Below, one piece after another: positions 43,994 through 52,117 of a DNA stretch of 59,420 nucleotides. Positions within the stretch are counted from its first letter, which is position 1, and the number at the start of each line of letters is the position of its first letter. The stretch comes from Acidimicrobiia bacterium. Its GTDB lineage: Bacteria > Actinomycetota > Acidimicrobiia > IMCC26256 > PALSA-610. The DNA lies in NCBI GenBank assembly GCA_036271555.1, contig DATBAK010000020.1, forward strand, positions 1 through 59,420, written 5' to 3'. The notes under the pieces were generated by a model. The model did not search any database, was not told where the DNA came from, and saw only the letters and a program-made list of their open reading frames with translations. The position numbers and the translations under genes are program-made.

Positions 43994-44568
43994 CAGGATC
44001 GAGTGTAAAGACGCCTCTCGCGGATGACGCGGACCGCCCCTGGCGGCACGAGCACGTCGATCGGCTCGCCGCGCGCGACGCGGGCCCGCAGGTCGTGCGA
44101 CGCGACGTCGAGCCTCGGAATCGGGACGCATCGGACACCGGGCTCGGACGCGGCGTCACCGTTGCCGTCGCGTGTGACGACGACGAGCGTGGCGGCGGCG
44201 CGCACCTCGTCGGCCCGGTGCCAGCTGTCGAGCCGGGCGGCGACGTCGGCGCCGACGATCAGGAAGAGCTCACGATCCGCGCCTTCCAACGCCCGCAACG
44301 TGTCGATCGTGTAGGTCGGGCCCGGGCGCTCGACCTCGATGGCGCTGACCTCGATCCCGTCGAGGCCCTCGACCGCGGCCTGGGCCATGGCCAGGCGATC
44401 CTGCGCCGACGCGACGACCGTGCCCTCCTTCTGCCACGGGTCGCCCGCGACGACGAGCAGGACCCGATCGAGGGCGAGCGAGTGGCGGACCGAGACCGCG
44501 GCCACGAGGTGCGCGATGTGGATCGGGTCGAAGGTGCCGCCGAGCACACCGATCCGCTCGGCCGTCAT
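43993..44568 (-). CDS. nadD: Nicotinate-nucleotide adenylyltransferase
   Basis: A 191-residue NadD, which makes deamido-NAD from nicotinate mononucleotide and ATP. The nucleotidyltransferase signature GVLGGTFDPIHIAHLVAA opens the protein. RPGPTYTIDTLRAL and FLIVGADVAARLDSWHRADE follow, and the ISSTxIR-type motif is diverged to VASHDLRARV. ATG 44568 has no ribosome site but TACACT six bases upstream. nadD, the LytR_C gene and rsfS form one unit, as in many actinobacteria. Confidence 0.93.
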   Translation of the reverse strand: MTAERIGVLGGTFDPIHIAHLVAAVSVRHSLALDRVLLVVAGDPWQKEGTVVASAQDRLAMAQAAVEGLDGIEVSAIEVERPGPTYTIDTLRALEGADRELFLIVGADVAARLDSWHRADEVRAAATLVVVTRDGNGDAASEPGVRCVPIPRLDVASHDLRARVARGEPIDVLVPPGAVRVIRERRLYTRS

Positions 44569-44580
44569 CGCGGGAGTGTA
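44569..44580 (-). promoter_or_regulatory. -10 hexamer, leaderless nadD start
   Basis: Minus-strand TACACT (44580-44575) is six bases before ATG 44568, with no ribosome site. Confidence 0.5.
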
Positions 44581-44689
44581 GGAAGTTTCGCGGGTCGGAC
44601 CGGCGCGCTTCGCCCTCGCCGCCACCTCGGCCCCACCGGCGCGAACCCGCATGTCATACGCCCGAAACGCGCGGGCCGACCTCGCCCCC

Positions 44690-44701
44690 TACGCTGCCCG
44701 C
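44690..44701 (+). promoter_or_regulatory. -10 hexamer, leaderless start of ACT gene
   Basis: TACGCT (44690-44695) is six bases before ATG 44702. With the nadD hexamer it forms a divergent pair of leaderless promoters in a 133-base gap. Confidence 0.5.
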
Positions 44702-45385
44702 ATGGACGCTCCGGCCGCGCCCGACCGGAAGCGGCGCGACGCCTTCACGCGCTTCCTCGTACGCGTCTGGCTCCCCGACCGGCCGGGCGCGCTCGGTGCC
44801 GTCGCGTCGCGCATCGGGGCGCTCGGCGCCGACATCGTCGGCATCGAGGTACTCGAGCAGGGCGACCGCGTCGCGGTCGACGAGTTCGCGATCACGCTCC
44901 TGCGCGCCGACCTCGTCGACCTGCTCGCGCGCGAGATCGAAGAGGTCGACGGCGTCTCCGTCGAGGCGTGGCGGCGCGTCGACCACTTTCCCGATCCGCG
45001 CATCGACTTCCTCCGTCTCGTCGAGGAGCTGATCGCCGCGCCCGACATCGCGACGCTCGAGACCCGACTCGTCGAGGCGATCGTGCACGAGTTCACCGCG
45101 CAGTGGTCGGCGATCGTCGGGCCCGATGTGCTCGTGACCGCGGGCGAGCCGCCCGACCGCGAAGTGCTCGAGGCGCTCGCCGCGGGCACCGGCGCGTCGC
45201 CCCTCGTGGCAAGCGGCGTCACCGGCCCCGACGACCTCGCCGTCGGCTCGATGCCCGCACGCGGCGCGACGCTGCTCTCCGGTCGCGAGGGACACCCGTT
45301 CCGCGCGCTGGAGCGCCGTCAGCTCCTCTCGCTCGCGCGCATCGCCGACCGCCTCCCCGCCCTCGGTTCGGGCTCCGGCTCCTAA
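44702..45385 (+). CDS. ACT-domain protein
   Basis: A 227-residue cytoplasmic protein. The N-terminal ~80 residues are an ACT domain (FLVRVWLPDRPGALGAVASR, IGALGADIVGIEVLEQGDRV), a fold that binds amino acids or other small ligands. The remaining ~140 residues (DFLRLVEELIAAPDIATLET... to ...EGHPFRALERRQLLSLARIA) look like a GAF-type sensor, with the final helix characteristic of that fold. No catalytic residues seen. Its 3' end overlaps that of rsgA by four bases on the opposite strand. Confidence 0.78.
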   Translation: MDAPAAPDRKRRDAFTRFLVRVWLPDRPGALGAVASRIGALGADIVGIEVLEQGDRVAVDEFAITLLRADLVDLLAREIEEVDGVSVEAWRRVDHFPDPRIDFLRLVEELIAAPDIATLETRLVEAIVHEFTAQWSAIVGPDVLVTAGEPPDREVLEALAAGTGASPLVASGVTGPDDLAVGSMPARGATLLSGREGHPFRALERRQLLSLARIADRLPALGSGSGS

Positions 45386-46422
45386 CTCGGGCGGGGGCGC
45401 TGGTTCGCGCGCCGGCGCTCCTCGCGGTCGCGTTCGACCTCGCGGTCGGCGAGCCGGTCGAGCTCCGCGTCGAGGTGGACGTACGCGTCGACACGATCCT
45501 CGTCGAGGTCGCCACGCGCGACCGCGGCGCGCACCGCGCAGCCCGGCTCGGAGCGATGCAGGCAATCGGCGAAGCGGCAGTCGCGCGCCAGCGCCTCGAC
45601 ATCGGCGAAGGCCTCTTCGAACCCGTCGTCGGAATCCCACAGTCCGACCGACCGCAAGCCGGGAGTGTCGACGACGATCCCGCCCGAGTCGAGCAGCACG
45701 AGGTCGCGAGCGACCGTCGTGTGCCGTCCGCGCCGATCGTTCTCGCGCACCTCACCGGTCGGCAGGAGCTCCTCGCCCACGAACCCGTTGATGAGGGTCG
45801 ACTTCCCCGCGCCCGACGGCCCGATGATGGCGACGGTCCGGCCCGGTTCGACCGACGCGCGCAGTGCGTCCATCCCCGCCGTCGTGCGCGCGCTCACGGC
45901 GTGTACGGCCACGCTGCCGACGACGGCGCGCGCCGCACCGACGCGCGCGTCGACGTCGTCGACGAGCTCCGCCTTGGTCAAGACGACGACGGGCTCCGCG
46001 CCCGCGTCGTGCACGACGACCAGCTCGCGCTCCAACCGGCGCGCCCGCAACGGCACGTCGATCGCATGCACGATGAACACGCGGTCGACGTTCGCGGCGA
46101 CGACCTGGGCCGCCGCCGCGTCGGTTCCGCCTTCGGTCACACCGCGCACGAGCGCGCTTCGACGCGGCAGCACCTCGACGAGCGCGTCGCCGCGCACGAT
46201 CACCCAGTCCCCCACCGCGGGCCGGCGCATCGGATCACGGTGCCGGCCGAGGCCCGCGGCGCGTGCTCGCAGCGGCTTGCGGCCCGTGAACACGGTGATC
46301 CACCCGCGGTCGACGCGCCCCACGCGCCCGACGACGTCGTTCGGCTCGACCCGCGCCGCGGCCTCGGCGGCCCGTTCGTCGTCCCACCCCAGCCGCGCCA
46401 ACTCCGCCGGTACTGCACTCAT
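45382..46422 (-). CDS. rsgA: Ribosome small-subunit-dependent GTPase A
   Basis: A 346-residue circularly permuted GTPase that checks late 30S maturation. An OB-fold (~30-90) precedes the GTPase motifs in permuted order: G4 TKAE (149-152), G5 SA, G1 GPSGAGKST (201-209), G3 DTPG. The zinc site is C-x4-C-x-H-x5-C in CRFADCLHRSEPGC. Its first seven codons (MSAVPAE) lie in one arm of a diverged copy of the 44-base palindrome, and no ribosome site is apparent. It converges on the ACT gene. Confidence 0.92.
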   Translation of the reverse strand: MSAVPAELARLGWDDERAAEAAARVEPNDVVGRVGRVDRGWITVFTGRKPLRARAAGLGRHRDPMRRPAVGDWVIVRGDALVEVLPRRSALVRGVTEGGTDAAAAQVVAANVDRVFIVHAIDVPLRARRLERELVVVHDAGAEPVVVLTKAELVDDVDARVGAARAVVGSVAVHAVSARTTAGMDALRASVEPGRTVAIIGPSGAGKSTLINGFVGEELLPTGEVRENDRRGRHTTVARDLVLLDSGGIVVDTPGLRSVGLWDSDDGFEEAFADVEALARDCRFADCLHRSEPGCAVRAAVARGDLDEDRVDAYVHLDAELDRLADREVERDREERRRANQRPRPS

Positions 46423-46448
46423 TGCGTATGCGCAATCGATGCAGTACC
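46409..46448. repeat. Diverged copy of the 44-base hairpin, over the rsgA start
   Basis: GGTACTGCACTCATTGCG, loop TATG, CGCAATCGATGCAGTACC. The outer eight bases of each arm match the GGTACTGC core of the other copies, while the inner part differs. 15 of 18 positions pair. The rsgA ATG is inside the left arm. Confidence 0.7.
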
Positions 46449-46500
46449 AGGTACGGATTCAGGCATCAGCGCGTGAGCGGCGCGAGCGAGCCCGACCAAG

Positions 46501-47949
46501 TCAACTTCCGTCGACGACCGAGGTCACGAAGCGCTGGAGCTGCCGGAGGTTGCGGCATTCGTGGACGCCGTCGGTGTAGCGCGCGTACTCGGAGACGATC
46601 GAGTCGCCGGTGTCCCAGTAGCCGCGTGGCTCGGGGTCGAGCCAGAACACGCGCCGCGCGCGCTTGCCCATCTCGCCGAGCGTCCACGCCTGCGACGCGT
46701 GGTAGTTGTTGCGCGCGTCGCCGAGGATGATGATCGACGTCTTGTTCGTGACCTCGCGGATGTGGCGCTCGTGCCAGATCTCGAACGCGTGGCCGTAGTC
46801 GGAGTGGCCGTCGACCCACACGACGTCGGCTTCGGTGTTCACGCGGTGGATCGCCTCGCCGATCTCGTCGGCCTCGTCGAAGAAGCGCGTCACCTCGTCG
46901 ATGCCGTCGATGAACACCCACGAACGCACCTTCGAGAACTCCGACGACATCGCGTAGACGAATTGCAACGTGAAGCGGGCGAAGCTCGCGACCGAGCCGG
47001 AGATGTCGGCGATCACCATGATCTCCGGCTTCGACGGCTTCGGGTTCTTGAACTTCAGCTCCGCGGGCACGCCGCCGTACGACAGCGAATGGCGCACGGT
47101 ATTGCGGAAGTCGAGGTGGCCGCGGTTGCGACGCTTGCGCCGTTGCGCGAGGCGCGCCGCGAGCGCGCGCGTCAGCGGGTAGATCGCGCGCTGCAACGCC
47201 TGCATCTCGTCGCGCGACGCGTGCATGAAGTCGACGTCCTCGGGCAACGGCTTGCGCAGCGTGCGCGCCATCGCCTCGATGCCGCGGTCCGCGACGAGGC
47301 GGCGCCGGATCTCGGCCTCGACCATCTGCTTGAGGACCGCGAGCCGCGACTCGAAGTCCTCGCGTGCGAGGCGCTCGTCGAACGCCCCGTCGCCGATGTC
47401 GCCCGCGTCCTGCGCGCGCTGCATCATCTGGCCGACGAGACCCTCGGCGTCGAGCTGCCGCAGTGTTCGGTACAGGTAGTACGCGCCGCCGACGGGACGC
47501 CCGGGCTCCATGCCCGCGAAGCGACTCACCGCTGCGGCCGCGAGCGCGCGCATCTGCTCGCGGTCCATGCGCATGAGCGCCTCGAGCAACATGCGCGCGA
47601 GCTCCTCGTTGCTCACGTCGCCCATCGCGCCGCCACCGTCGCCGGGCGCGCGGAACTGCTCGCCGTCACCCTCCGCGCCGTCGGCCCCCTCGCCTTCCGC
47701 CATCTCGGCGTCGACACCCGCGCTGAACAGCGAGAAGTACACGTCGAAGACGGTCTCGAACGCGGGCCAGTGACCGTGGTGCTTCACGAGCGTCGTGCCG
47801 AGCGCGGCCTTGAACGCGTCGCGGTCGTCGAACGGGATGTGCTCGGCCGCGCGCATCGCGTCGAGGTTCTCCGTCATCGACACCGGCAGGCCCGCGGCGC
47901 GCAGCTCCTGCACGAATCCCTGCATCACGTCGAGCAGGGTCGCACTCAT
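46501..47949 (-). CDS. CoxE-like VWA-domain protein
   Basis: A 482-residue protein. A helical N-terminal region (SATLLDVMQGFVQELRAAGL) and an acidic Gly/Asp/Glu-rich stretch (~90-115) precede a C-terminal von Willebrand A domain of the CoxE type. The MIDAS motif is DISGSVA (DxSxS), with RSWVFID, VDGHSDYGHAFE and NKTSIIILGDARNNYHASQ. Such proteins work with a MoxR-type AAA+ ATPase as chaperones inserting cofactors or metals into enzymes; the client is not evident here. The upstream gene supplies the ATPase. Confidence 0.85.
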   Translation of the reverse strand: MSATLLDVMQGFVQELRAAGLPVSMTENLDAMRAAEHIPFDDRDAFKAALGTTLVKHHGHWPAFETVFDVYFSLFSAGVDAEMAEGEGADGAEGDGEQFRAPGDGGGAMGDVSNEELARMLLEALMRMDREQMRALAAAAVSRFAGMEPGRPVGGAYYLYRTLRQLDAEGLVGQMMQRAQDAGDIGDGAFDERLAREDFESRLAVLKQMVEAEIRRRLVADRGIEAMARTLRKPLPEDVDFMHASRDEMQALQRAIYPLTRALAARLAQRRKRRNRGHLDFRNTVRHSLSYGGVPAELKFKNPKPSKPEIMVIADISGSVASFARFTLQFVYAMSSEFSKVRSWVFIDGIDEVTRFFDEADEIGEAIHRVNTEADVVWVDGHSDYGHAFEIWHERHIREVTNKTSIIILGDARNNYHASQAWTLGEMGKRARRVFWLDPEPRGYWDTGDSIVSEYARYTDGVHECRNLRQLQRFVTSVVDGS

Positions 47950-48060
47950 GGTCGCGCTCGCCTCGCTCGCCGCTCCGTGACGCGGGATGGGAGCAGCCGA
48001 GGCCGCGCCGCTCGCTCCGCTCGAGCGCTCCGCCGCGTTCATGGTCGCGCCCGCTGCGGG
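47950..48060. repeat. Dispersed GAGCGGCGAGCG-type repeat, two copies
   Basis: Directly abutting the VWA gene start is GTCGCGCTCGCCTCGCTCGC, continuing CGCTCCGTGACGCGGGATGGGAG. It is nearly identical in inverse orientation to 52066-52116. A second partial copy (GCTCGCTCCGCTCGAGCGCT, then TCATGGTCGCGCCCGCTGCG) fills most of the gap to moxR. No gene in 47950-48121. Confidence 0.7.
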
Positions 48061-48121
48061 TCGGGACTCACGAGCGATCCGAAGTCCCTGATCGAGCTTC
48101 GCCCATTGCACGACGGCAACG

Positions 48122-49018
48122 TCAGCGCCGGGTTCCCGTCAGCGGCGGCGAGCCGTCGACGCCGAGGTCCTTGCGCGCCTTGGTGAGATCCGACTGGTAC
48201 TTCAGCAGCACGTGCAGCGTCTCGCCCAGCGTCTCGGGACCGATCTCGTTGCGACCGAGGAAGAGCAGCGTGCGCGCCCAGTCGATCGTCTCCGAGATCG
48301 ACGGCGCCTTCTTGAGGTCGAGCGCGCGGATCGACGCGACGACCTTCGAGATCTGGCTCGCGAGCGACGCGTCGATCTCGGGCACCCGGATGCGCACGAT
48401 CTCCTCTTCGCGCTCGAGCTCCGGGTAGTCGATGTGGAGGTAGAGGCAGCGCCGCTTCAGCGCCTCGGACAGCTCGCGCGTGTTGTTCGACGTGAGGAAC
48501 ACGAACGGCCGTTGCGTACCGACGATGGTGCCGAGCTCCGGGATCGAGACCTGGAAGTCGGAGAGCACCTCGAGCAGCAGCGCCTCGGTCTCGATCTCGA
48601 CGCGGTCGACCTCGTCGATGAGCAGCACGATCGGCTCGTCGGCGCGGATCGCCTCGAGCAGCGGACGGGTGAGCAGGAACGACTCGGAGAAGATGTCGCT
48701 CTCGACGGTGTCCCAGTCGCGCTCGTGCTCGCGATCCGCTTGGATGCGCAGCAGCTGCTTCTTGTAGTTCCACTCGTAGAGGGCCTTGCTCTCGTCGAGG
48801 CCCTCGTAGCACTGCAGCCGGATGAGACGCGCGCCCGAGCTCTGCGCGACCGCTTTCGCGAGCTCCGTCTTGCCGACCCCCGCGGGTCCTTCGATGAGCA
48901 CCGGCTTCTCGAGCCGGTCCGCGAGATAGACCGCGCCCGAGATCGACGGGTCGGCGAGGTAGTCGACTCCGCGGAGCCGGTCGGTGACGTCGGCCACGGA
49001 TTCGAACCGTTGGGCCAT
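48122..49018 (-). CDS. MoxR-family AAA+ ATPase
   Basis: A 298-residue AAA+ ATPase. Walker A is GPAGVGKTELAKA, Walker B is IVLLIDEVDR, sensor 1 is FVFLTSNNTRELS, and the arginine-finger region is LKRRCLYLHIDYP. MoxR/CoxD proteins partner VWA proteins in enzyme maturation, and here the VWA gene is directly downstream on the same strand. Subtype matches the CoxD-like group (VADVTDRLRGVDYLADPSIS). It follows proA by 42 bases, so may be co-transcribed with it. Confidence 0.9.
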   Translation of the reverse strand: MAQRFESVADVTDRLRGVDYLADPSISGAVYLADRLEKPVLIEGPAGVGKTELAKAVAQSSGARLIRLQCYEGLDESKALYEWNYKKQLLRIQADREHERDWDTVESDIFSESFLLTRPLLEAIRADEPIVLLIDEVDRVEIETEALLLEVLSDFQVSIPELGTIVGTQRPFVFLTSNNTRELSEALKRRCLYLHIDYPELEREEEIVRIRVPEIDASLASQISKVVASIRALDLKKAPSISETIDWARTLLFLGRNEIGPETLGETLHVLLKYQSDLTKARKDLGVDGSPPLTGTRR

Positions 49019-49060
49019 GGTGGGCGTCTCGCTTTCTTCGGTGCTCGGTCGTGGGTGCGG

Positions 49061-50323
49061 TCAGCTACGGATCTGACCGTCGCCCCACACGAGGTACTTG
49101 TACGTCGTGAGCTCGCGCAGCCCCATCGGTCCGCGCGCGTGGAGCTTCTGCGTCGAGATGCCGATCTCCGCGCCGAAGCCGAACTCCTCGCCGTCGGTGA
49201 AGCGCGTCGACGCGTTCACGACGACGGCGGCGGCGTCGACCTCGCGTGTGAAGCGACGAGCCGCGTCGAGGTCGGCGGTGAGGATGGCCTCGGTGTGCCC
49301 GGTGCCGTAGCGGTTGACGTGCGCGATCGCGGCGTCGAGCGTCGGCACGACCGCGACGCTGATCTTCAGGTCGAGGAACTCGCGCCCGAAGTCGTCGTCG
49401 GTTGCGGGCGCGATCTGCGGCGCAAGCTGTTGCGCGGTGTCGTCGCCGACGAGCTCCACGCCCCGCTCGCTCAGCGCGTCGGCCGCACGCGGCACGAACT
49501 CGTCGGCGACCGCCGCGTGCACGACCAACGACTCGGCCGCGTTGCACACGCTCGTCCGCTGCGTCTTCGCGTTGACCACGATCGCGATCGCGTTGTCGAG
49601 GTCGGCCGACGCGTCGACATAGATCTGGCAGTTGCCGTCGCCGTCGATGATGACGGGGACGGTCGCGTGCTCGCGGATGCTCTGGATGAGCGCGGGCCCA
49701 CCGCGCGGGATGAGGCAGTCGACGTAGTCGGTGAGCTTCATCACCTGGACCGCGGTCTCGTGGTACGGGTCGTCGACGAGGATCACGCCGTCGTCCGGGA
49801 GATCGGACTTCACGAGCGCGTCGCGCAGCACGGAGGCGAGCGCGAGGTTCGAGCGCAGCGCGCTGCCCGAGCCTCGGAGCAGCGCGGCGTTGCCGGACTT
49901 CAGGCAGAGCCCGGCCGCGTCGGTCGTGACGTTGGGCCGGTTCTCGTAGATGATCGCGACCACGCCCAGGGGGACGCGCACCCGCTCGATCAGCAGCCCG
50001 TTGGGCCGGCGCCAGCCGTCGAGCACCTCGCCGACGGGATCCGGCAGCGCGGCGACGGTGCGCAGCCCGTCGGCCATCGAGGCGAGCCGGGCGTCCGTGA
50101 GCCGCAGGCGGTCGAGCGGGCCCGCCTCCATCCCGTTCGCGGCCGCGGCTTCGAGATCGATCTCGTTCGCGGCGAGGAGGTCGGCGCGGCGGTCGGCCAG
50201 GAGATCGGCGGCCGTGAGGAGGGCCGCGTTCTTCGCGGCGCTCGGCGCCGTGGCGAGCACGCGACTCGCGACCTGTGCCCGGCGCCCGAGGTCGACGACC
50301 CGGTCCGCCGGGGTCTCAGCCAT
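49061..50323 (-). CDS. proA: Gamma-glutamyl phosphate reductase
   Basis: A 420-residue ProA, the second step of proline synthesis, reducing gamma-glutamyl phosphate with NADPH. Hallmarks: [40 protein letters not shown], the catalytic Cys in [16 protein letters not shown], and [20 protein letters not shown] near the end. ATG 50323 has no ribosome site but a TAGGCT hexamer six bases upstream. It is separated from proB by htrA. Confidence 0.95.
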   Translation of the reverse strand: MAETPADRVVDLGRRAQVASRVLATAPSAAKNAALLTAADLLADRRADLLAANEIDLEAAAANGMEAGPLDRLRLTDARLASMADGLRTVAALPDPVGEVLDGWRRPNGLLIERVRVPLGVVAIIYENRPNVTTDAAGLCLKSGNAALLRGSGSALRSNLALASVLRDALVKSDLPDDGVILVDDPYHETAVQVMKLTDYVDCLIPRGGPALIQSIREHATVPVIIDGDGNCQIYVDASADLDNAIAIVVNAKTQRTSVCNAAESLVVHAAVADEFVPRAADALSERGVELVGDDTAQQLAPQIAPATDDDFGREFLDLKISVAVVPTLDAAIAHVNRYGTGHTEAILTADLDAARRFTREVDAAAVVVNASTRFTDGEEFGFGAEIGISTQKLHARGPMGLRELTTYKYLVWGDGQIRS

Positions 50324-50335
50324 CCGCCGAGCCTA
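50324..50335 (-). promoter_or_regulatory. -10 hexamer, leaderless proA start
   Basis: Minus-strand TAGGCT (50335-50330) is six bases before ATG 50323. proA therefore seems to have its own promoter. Confidence 0.5.
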
Positions 50336-50343
50336 CCGGTGCT

Positions 50344-50400
50344 CATGGTCGCACTCTTTCGCCCTTTCGGGCGCGGTCGCCGCTCCGTGAGGCGCGATGG
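50344..50400. repeat. Dispersed TGGTCG-type repeat copy
   Basis: TCATGGTCGCACTCTTTCGC, then GGTCGCCGCTCCGTGAGGCG and ATGGGA. It has the same framework as 47949 onward, with a CGCCCTTTCGGGCG insertion. It lies between htrA and proA. Confidence 0.65.
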
Positions 50401-50409
50401 GAAGGACGA

Positions 50410-50439
50410 CGGGCAGGCCGCCGCGAAGCGACCTGCCCG
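50410..50439 (-). terminator. Hairpin after htrA
   Basis: CGGGCAGG (50410-50417) and CCTGCCCG (50432-50439) form a perfect 8-bp stem with a 14-base loop, 34 bases downstream of the htrA stop. No T-tract. Confidence 0.45.
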
Positions 50440-50472
50440 TTCGGGCGGGAACGATCGACCTCCCCGTCCGGG

Positions 50473-51894
50473 TCAGGTGCCGGAAGTGGAACCCAAGGTG
50501 ACGCTCGCGGTGTGCGCGTGGCCGTTGCGCTGGTACGTGACCTGCACGGTCGCGCCGGGCTGCGCCTGGCGGATGATCGCGGTCAGCGACGTGGCGTCCG
50601 AGATCGGAGTCGAGCCGATCTTCGTGATGATGTCGCCCTGCTGGATGCCGGCCTTGCCGGCGGGCGATCCGTTCTCGACGCTGACGATGAGCGCGCCGTT
50701 CCCGACGATGCCCTGACCCGAGTCCTGGCTCTGCACGCCGAGGAAGGCGAACGTGACCGGCTGGCCCGAGACGATCTTGTCGGCGACCGCCTTGGCGGTG
50801 CCGATCGGGATCGCGAAGCCGACGCCGCTGCTGCTGCCCGACTCGCTCTCGATCTGGTCGTTGATGCCGATGACGCGGCCGCTGAGGTCCGCGAGCGGAC
50901 CGCCGGAGTTCCCGGGGTTGATCGGCGCGTCGGTCTGCACCATGTCGATCGCGCCCGTGGGCGTCTGCATCGCGCGGTCGACCGCGCTGACGATGCCCGC
51001 GGTGACGGTCTGCTCGAGACCGAACGGGCTGCCGATCGCGACCGCGGTCTGACCGACCTGCAACGGGCTGCTGAGCGCGAGGCTCGCGGCCTTCGCCTTC
51101 GTGCCGCCGAGGTCGATCTTCACCACGGCGACGTCGGTGTTCTCGTCGGAGCCGACGACGCGGCCGGTCTGTTTCGTTCCGTCGGCGAGGCGCACGGTCA
51201 CCGTGTTGCCCGCACCCTCGACGACGTGCGCGGCGGTGAGGACGTGACCGTCGGTGTCGTAGATGAAGCCGGAACCGAGTCCCTGGCTGGTCTCGATCTG
51301 AACGACCGACGACGCGAGCGTCTGCGCGACCGCGGCGACGGGTTCCTCGGAGCTCTTGCCGCTCCCCGACACCGTCGGGCTCGTCGAAACGGTCGCGGTC
51401 GTCGCGTCGGTGCCGGCCTGAATGATCTTCGTCGTGTGCCCCGACGAGCGCGCGACCGCGATGCTGCTCAGGACGACCGAGAGCACGACGAGCACGGCGA
51501 GCACCGGCGTCCAGAAGTGGCTCGACGACCCGCCGGTTCCGTCGGACGGGCGCGGCGCGGGCGGCGGCGCGACCGGGGGTACCGGCGCATACGAGGCGGT
51601 GTCGTCGGCCGGGGTGCTCGCGCTCCAGGTCGAGCCGGGCGCGGGCGCGGGCGCGGGATCGCCCGGAGGTCGGTAGGCGCCGGAGTCGTACGGGCTCGCC
51701 GGCTGCGGGGCGGGCTCGTACCGGGGCGGCGCGAAGGGGTCGTTCGGCGGCGGGACCGCGGGCGTCGGTTCGGTCGGCTGCGCCGGCTCCGCCGCGGCGG
51801 GGGGCTCGGAACCGGTCTGCAGCTCCGATTCGGGCTCGGGGTTTGCCTCCGACTCGGGGTCGCGGCCGAGACGGTCACCGAAGGGGTCGAACAT
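50473..51894 (-). CDS. HtrA/DegP-like membrane serine protease with PDZ domain
   Basis: A 473-residue S1C protease. A Pro/Glu-rich cytoplasmic region (~1-125) and one membrane helix (FWTPVLAVLVVLSVVLSSIA) lead to a trypsin-like domain with catalytic His (LTAAHVV), Asp (DVAVVKI) and Ser (GNSGGP). A C-terminal PDZ domain follows (SPAGKAGIQQGDIITKIGST). It degrades or refolds damaged envelope proteins, as PepD/HtrA do in mycobacteria. GGAG is nine bases before the ATG. It is inserted between proB and proA. Confidence 0.9.
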   Translation of the reverse strand: MFDPFGDRLGRDPESEANPEPESELQTGSEPPAAAEPAQPTEPTPAVPPPNDPFAPPRYEPAPQPASPYDSGAYRPPGDPAPAPAPGSTWSASTPADDTASYAPVPPVAPPPAPRPSDGTGGSSSHFWTPVLAVLVVLSVVLSSIAVARSSGHTTKIIQAGTDATTATVSTSPTVSGSGKSSEEPVAAVAQTLASSVVQIETSQGLGSGFIYDTDGHVLTAAHVVEGAGNTVTVRLADGTKQTGRVVGSDENTDVAVVKIDLGGTKAKAASLALSSPLQVGQTAVAIGSPFGLEQTVTAGIVSAVDRAMQTPTGAIDMVQTDAPINPGNSGGPLADLSGRVIGINDQIESESGSSSGVGFAIPIGTAKAVADKIVSGQPVTFAFLGVQSQDSGQGIVGNGALIVSVENGSPAGKAGIQQGDIITKIGSTPISDATSLTAIIRQAQPGATVQVTYQRNGHAHTASVTLGSTSGT

Positions 51895-52009
51895 GGGCGC
51901 TCCATTGCAGGGCGGGCGATGCTCCGATCATCCCCACCGAAGTTGTGAGTTCCCTGTGGGCATCCTGAACAGCGTTGCAGAAGCTGAGAGCGCCTCAGAC
52001 CCGAGGGGC

Positions 52010-52116
52010 CGAGCGCCGAGCGGCGAGTGCCCGAATGGCCGAGCGGAGCGAGCGAACGGCCCGACTCGCTCCCATCCCGCGTCCCGGAGCGGCGAGCGTC
52101 TGCGAGTGCGACCAGG
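52010..52116. repeat. Dispersed GAGCGGCGAGCG-type repeats, two copies
   Basis: Copy one: GAGCGCCGAGCGGCGAGTGC then CGAGCGGAGCGAGCGAAC. Copy two: CTCCCATCCCGCGTCCCGGA then GCGGCGAGCGTCTGCGAGTG and CGACCA. The second is the reverse complement of 47949 onward with few changes, and ends two bases before the proB stop codon. The rest of 51895-52117 has no gene. Confidence 0.7.
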
Positions 52117-52117
52117 A

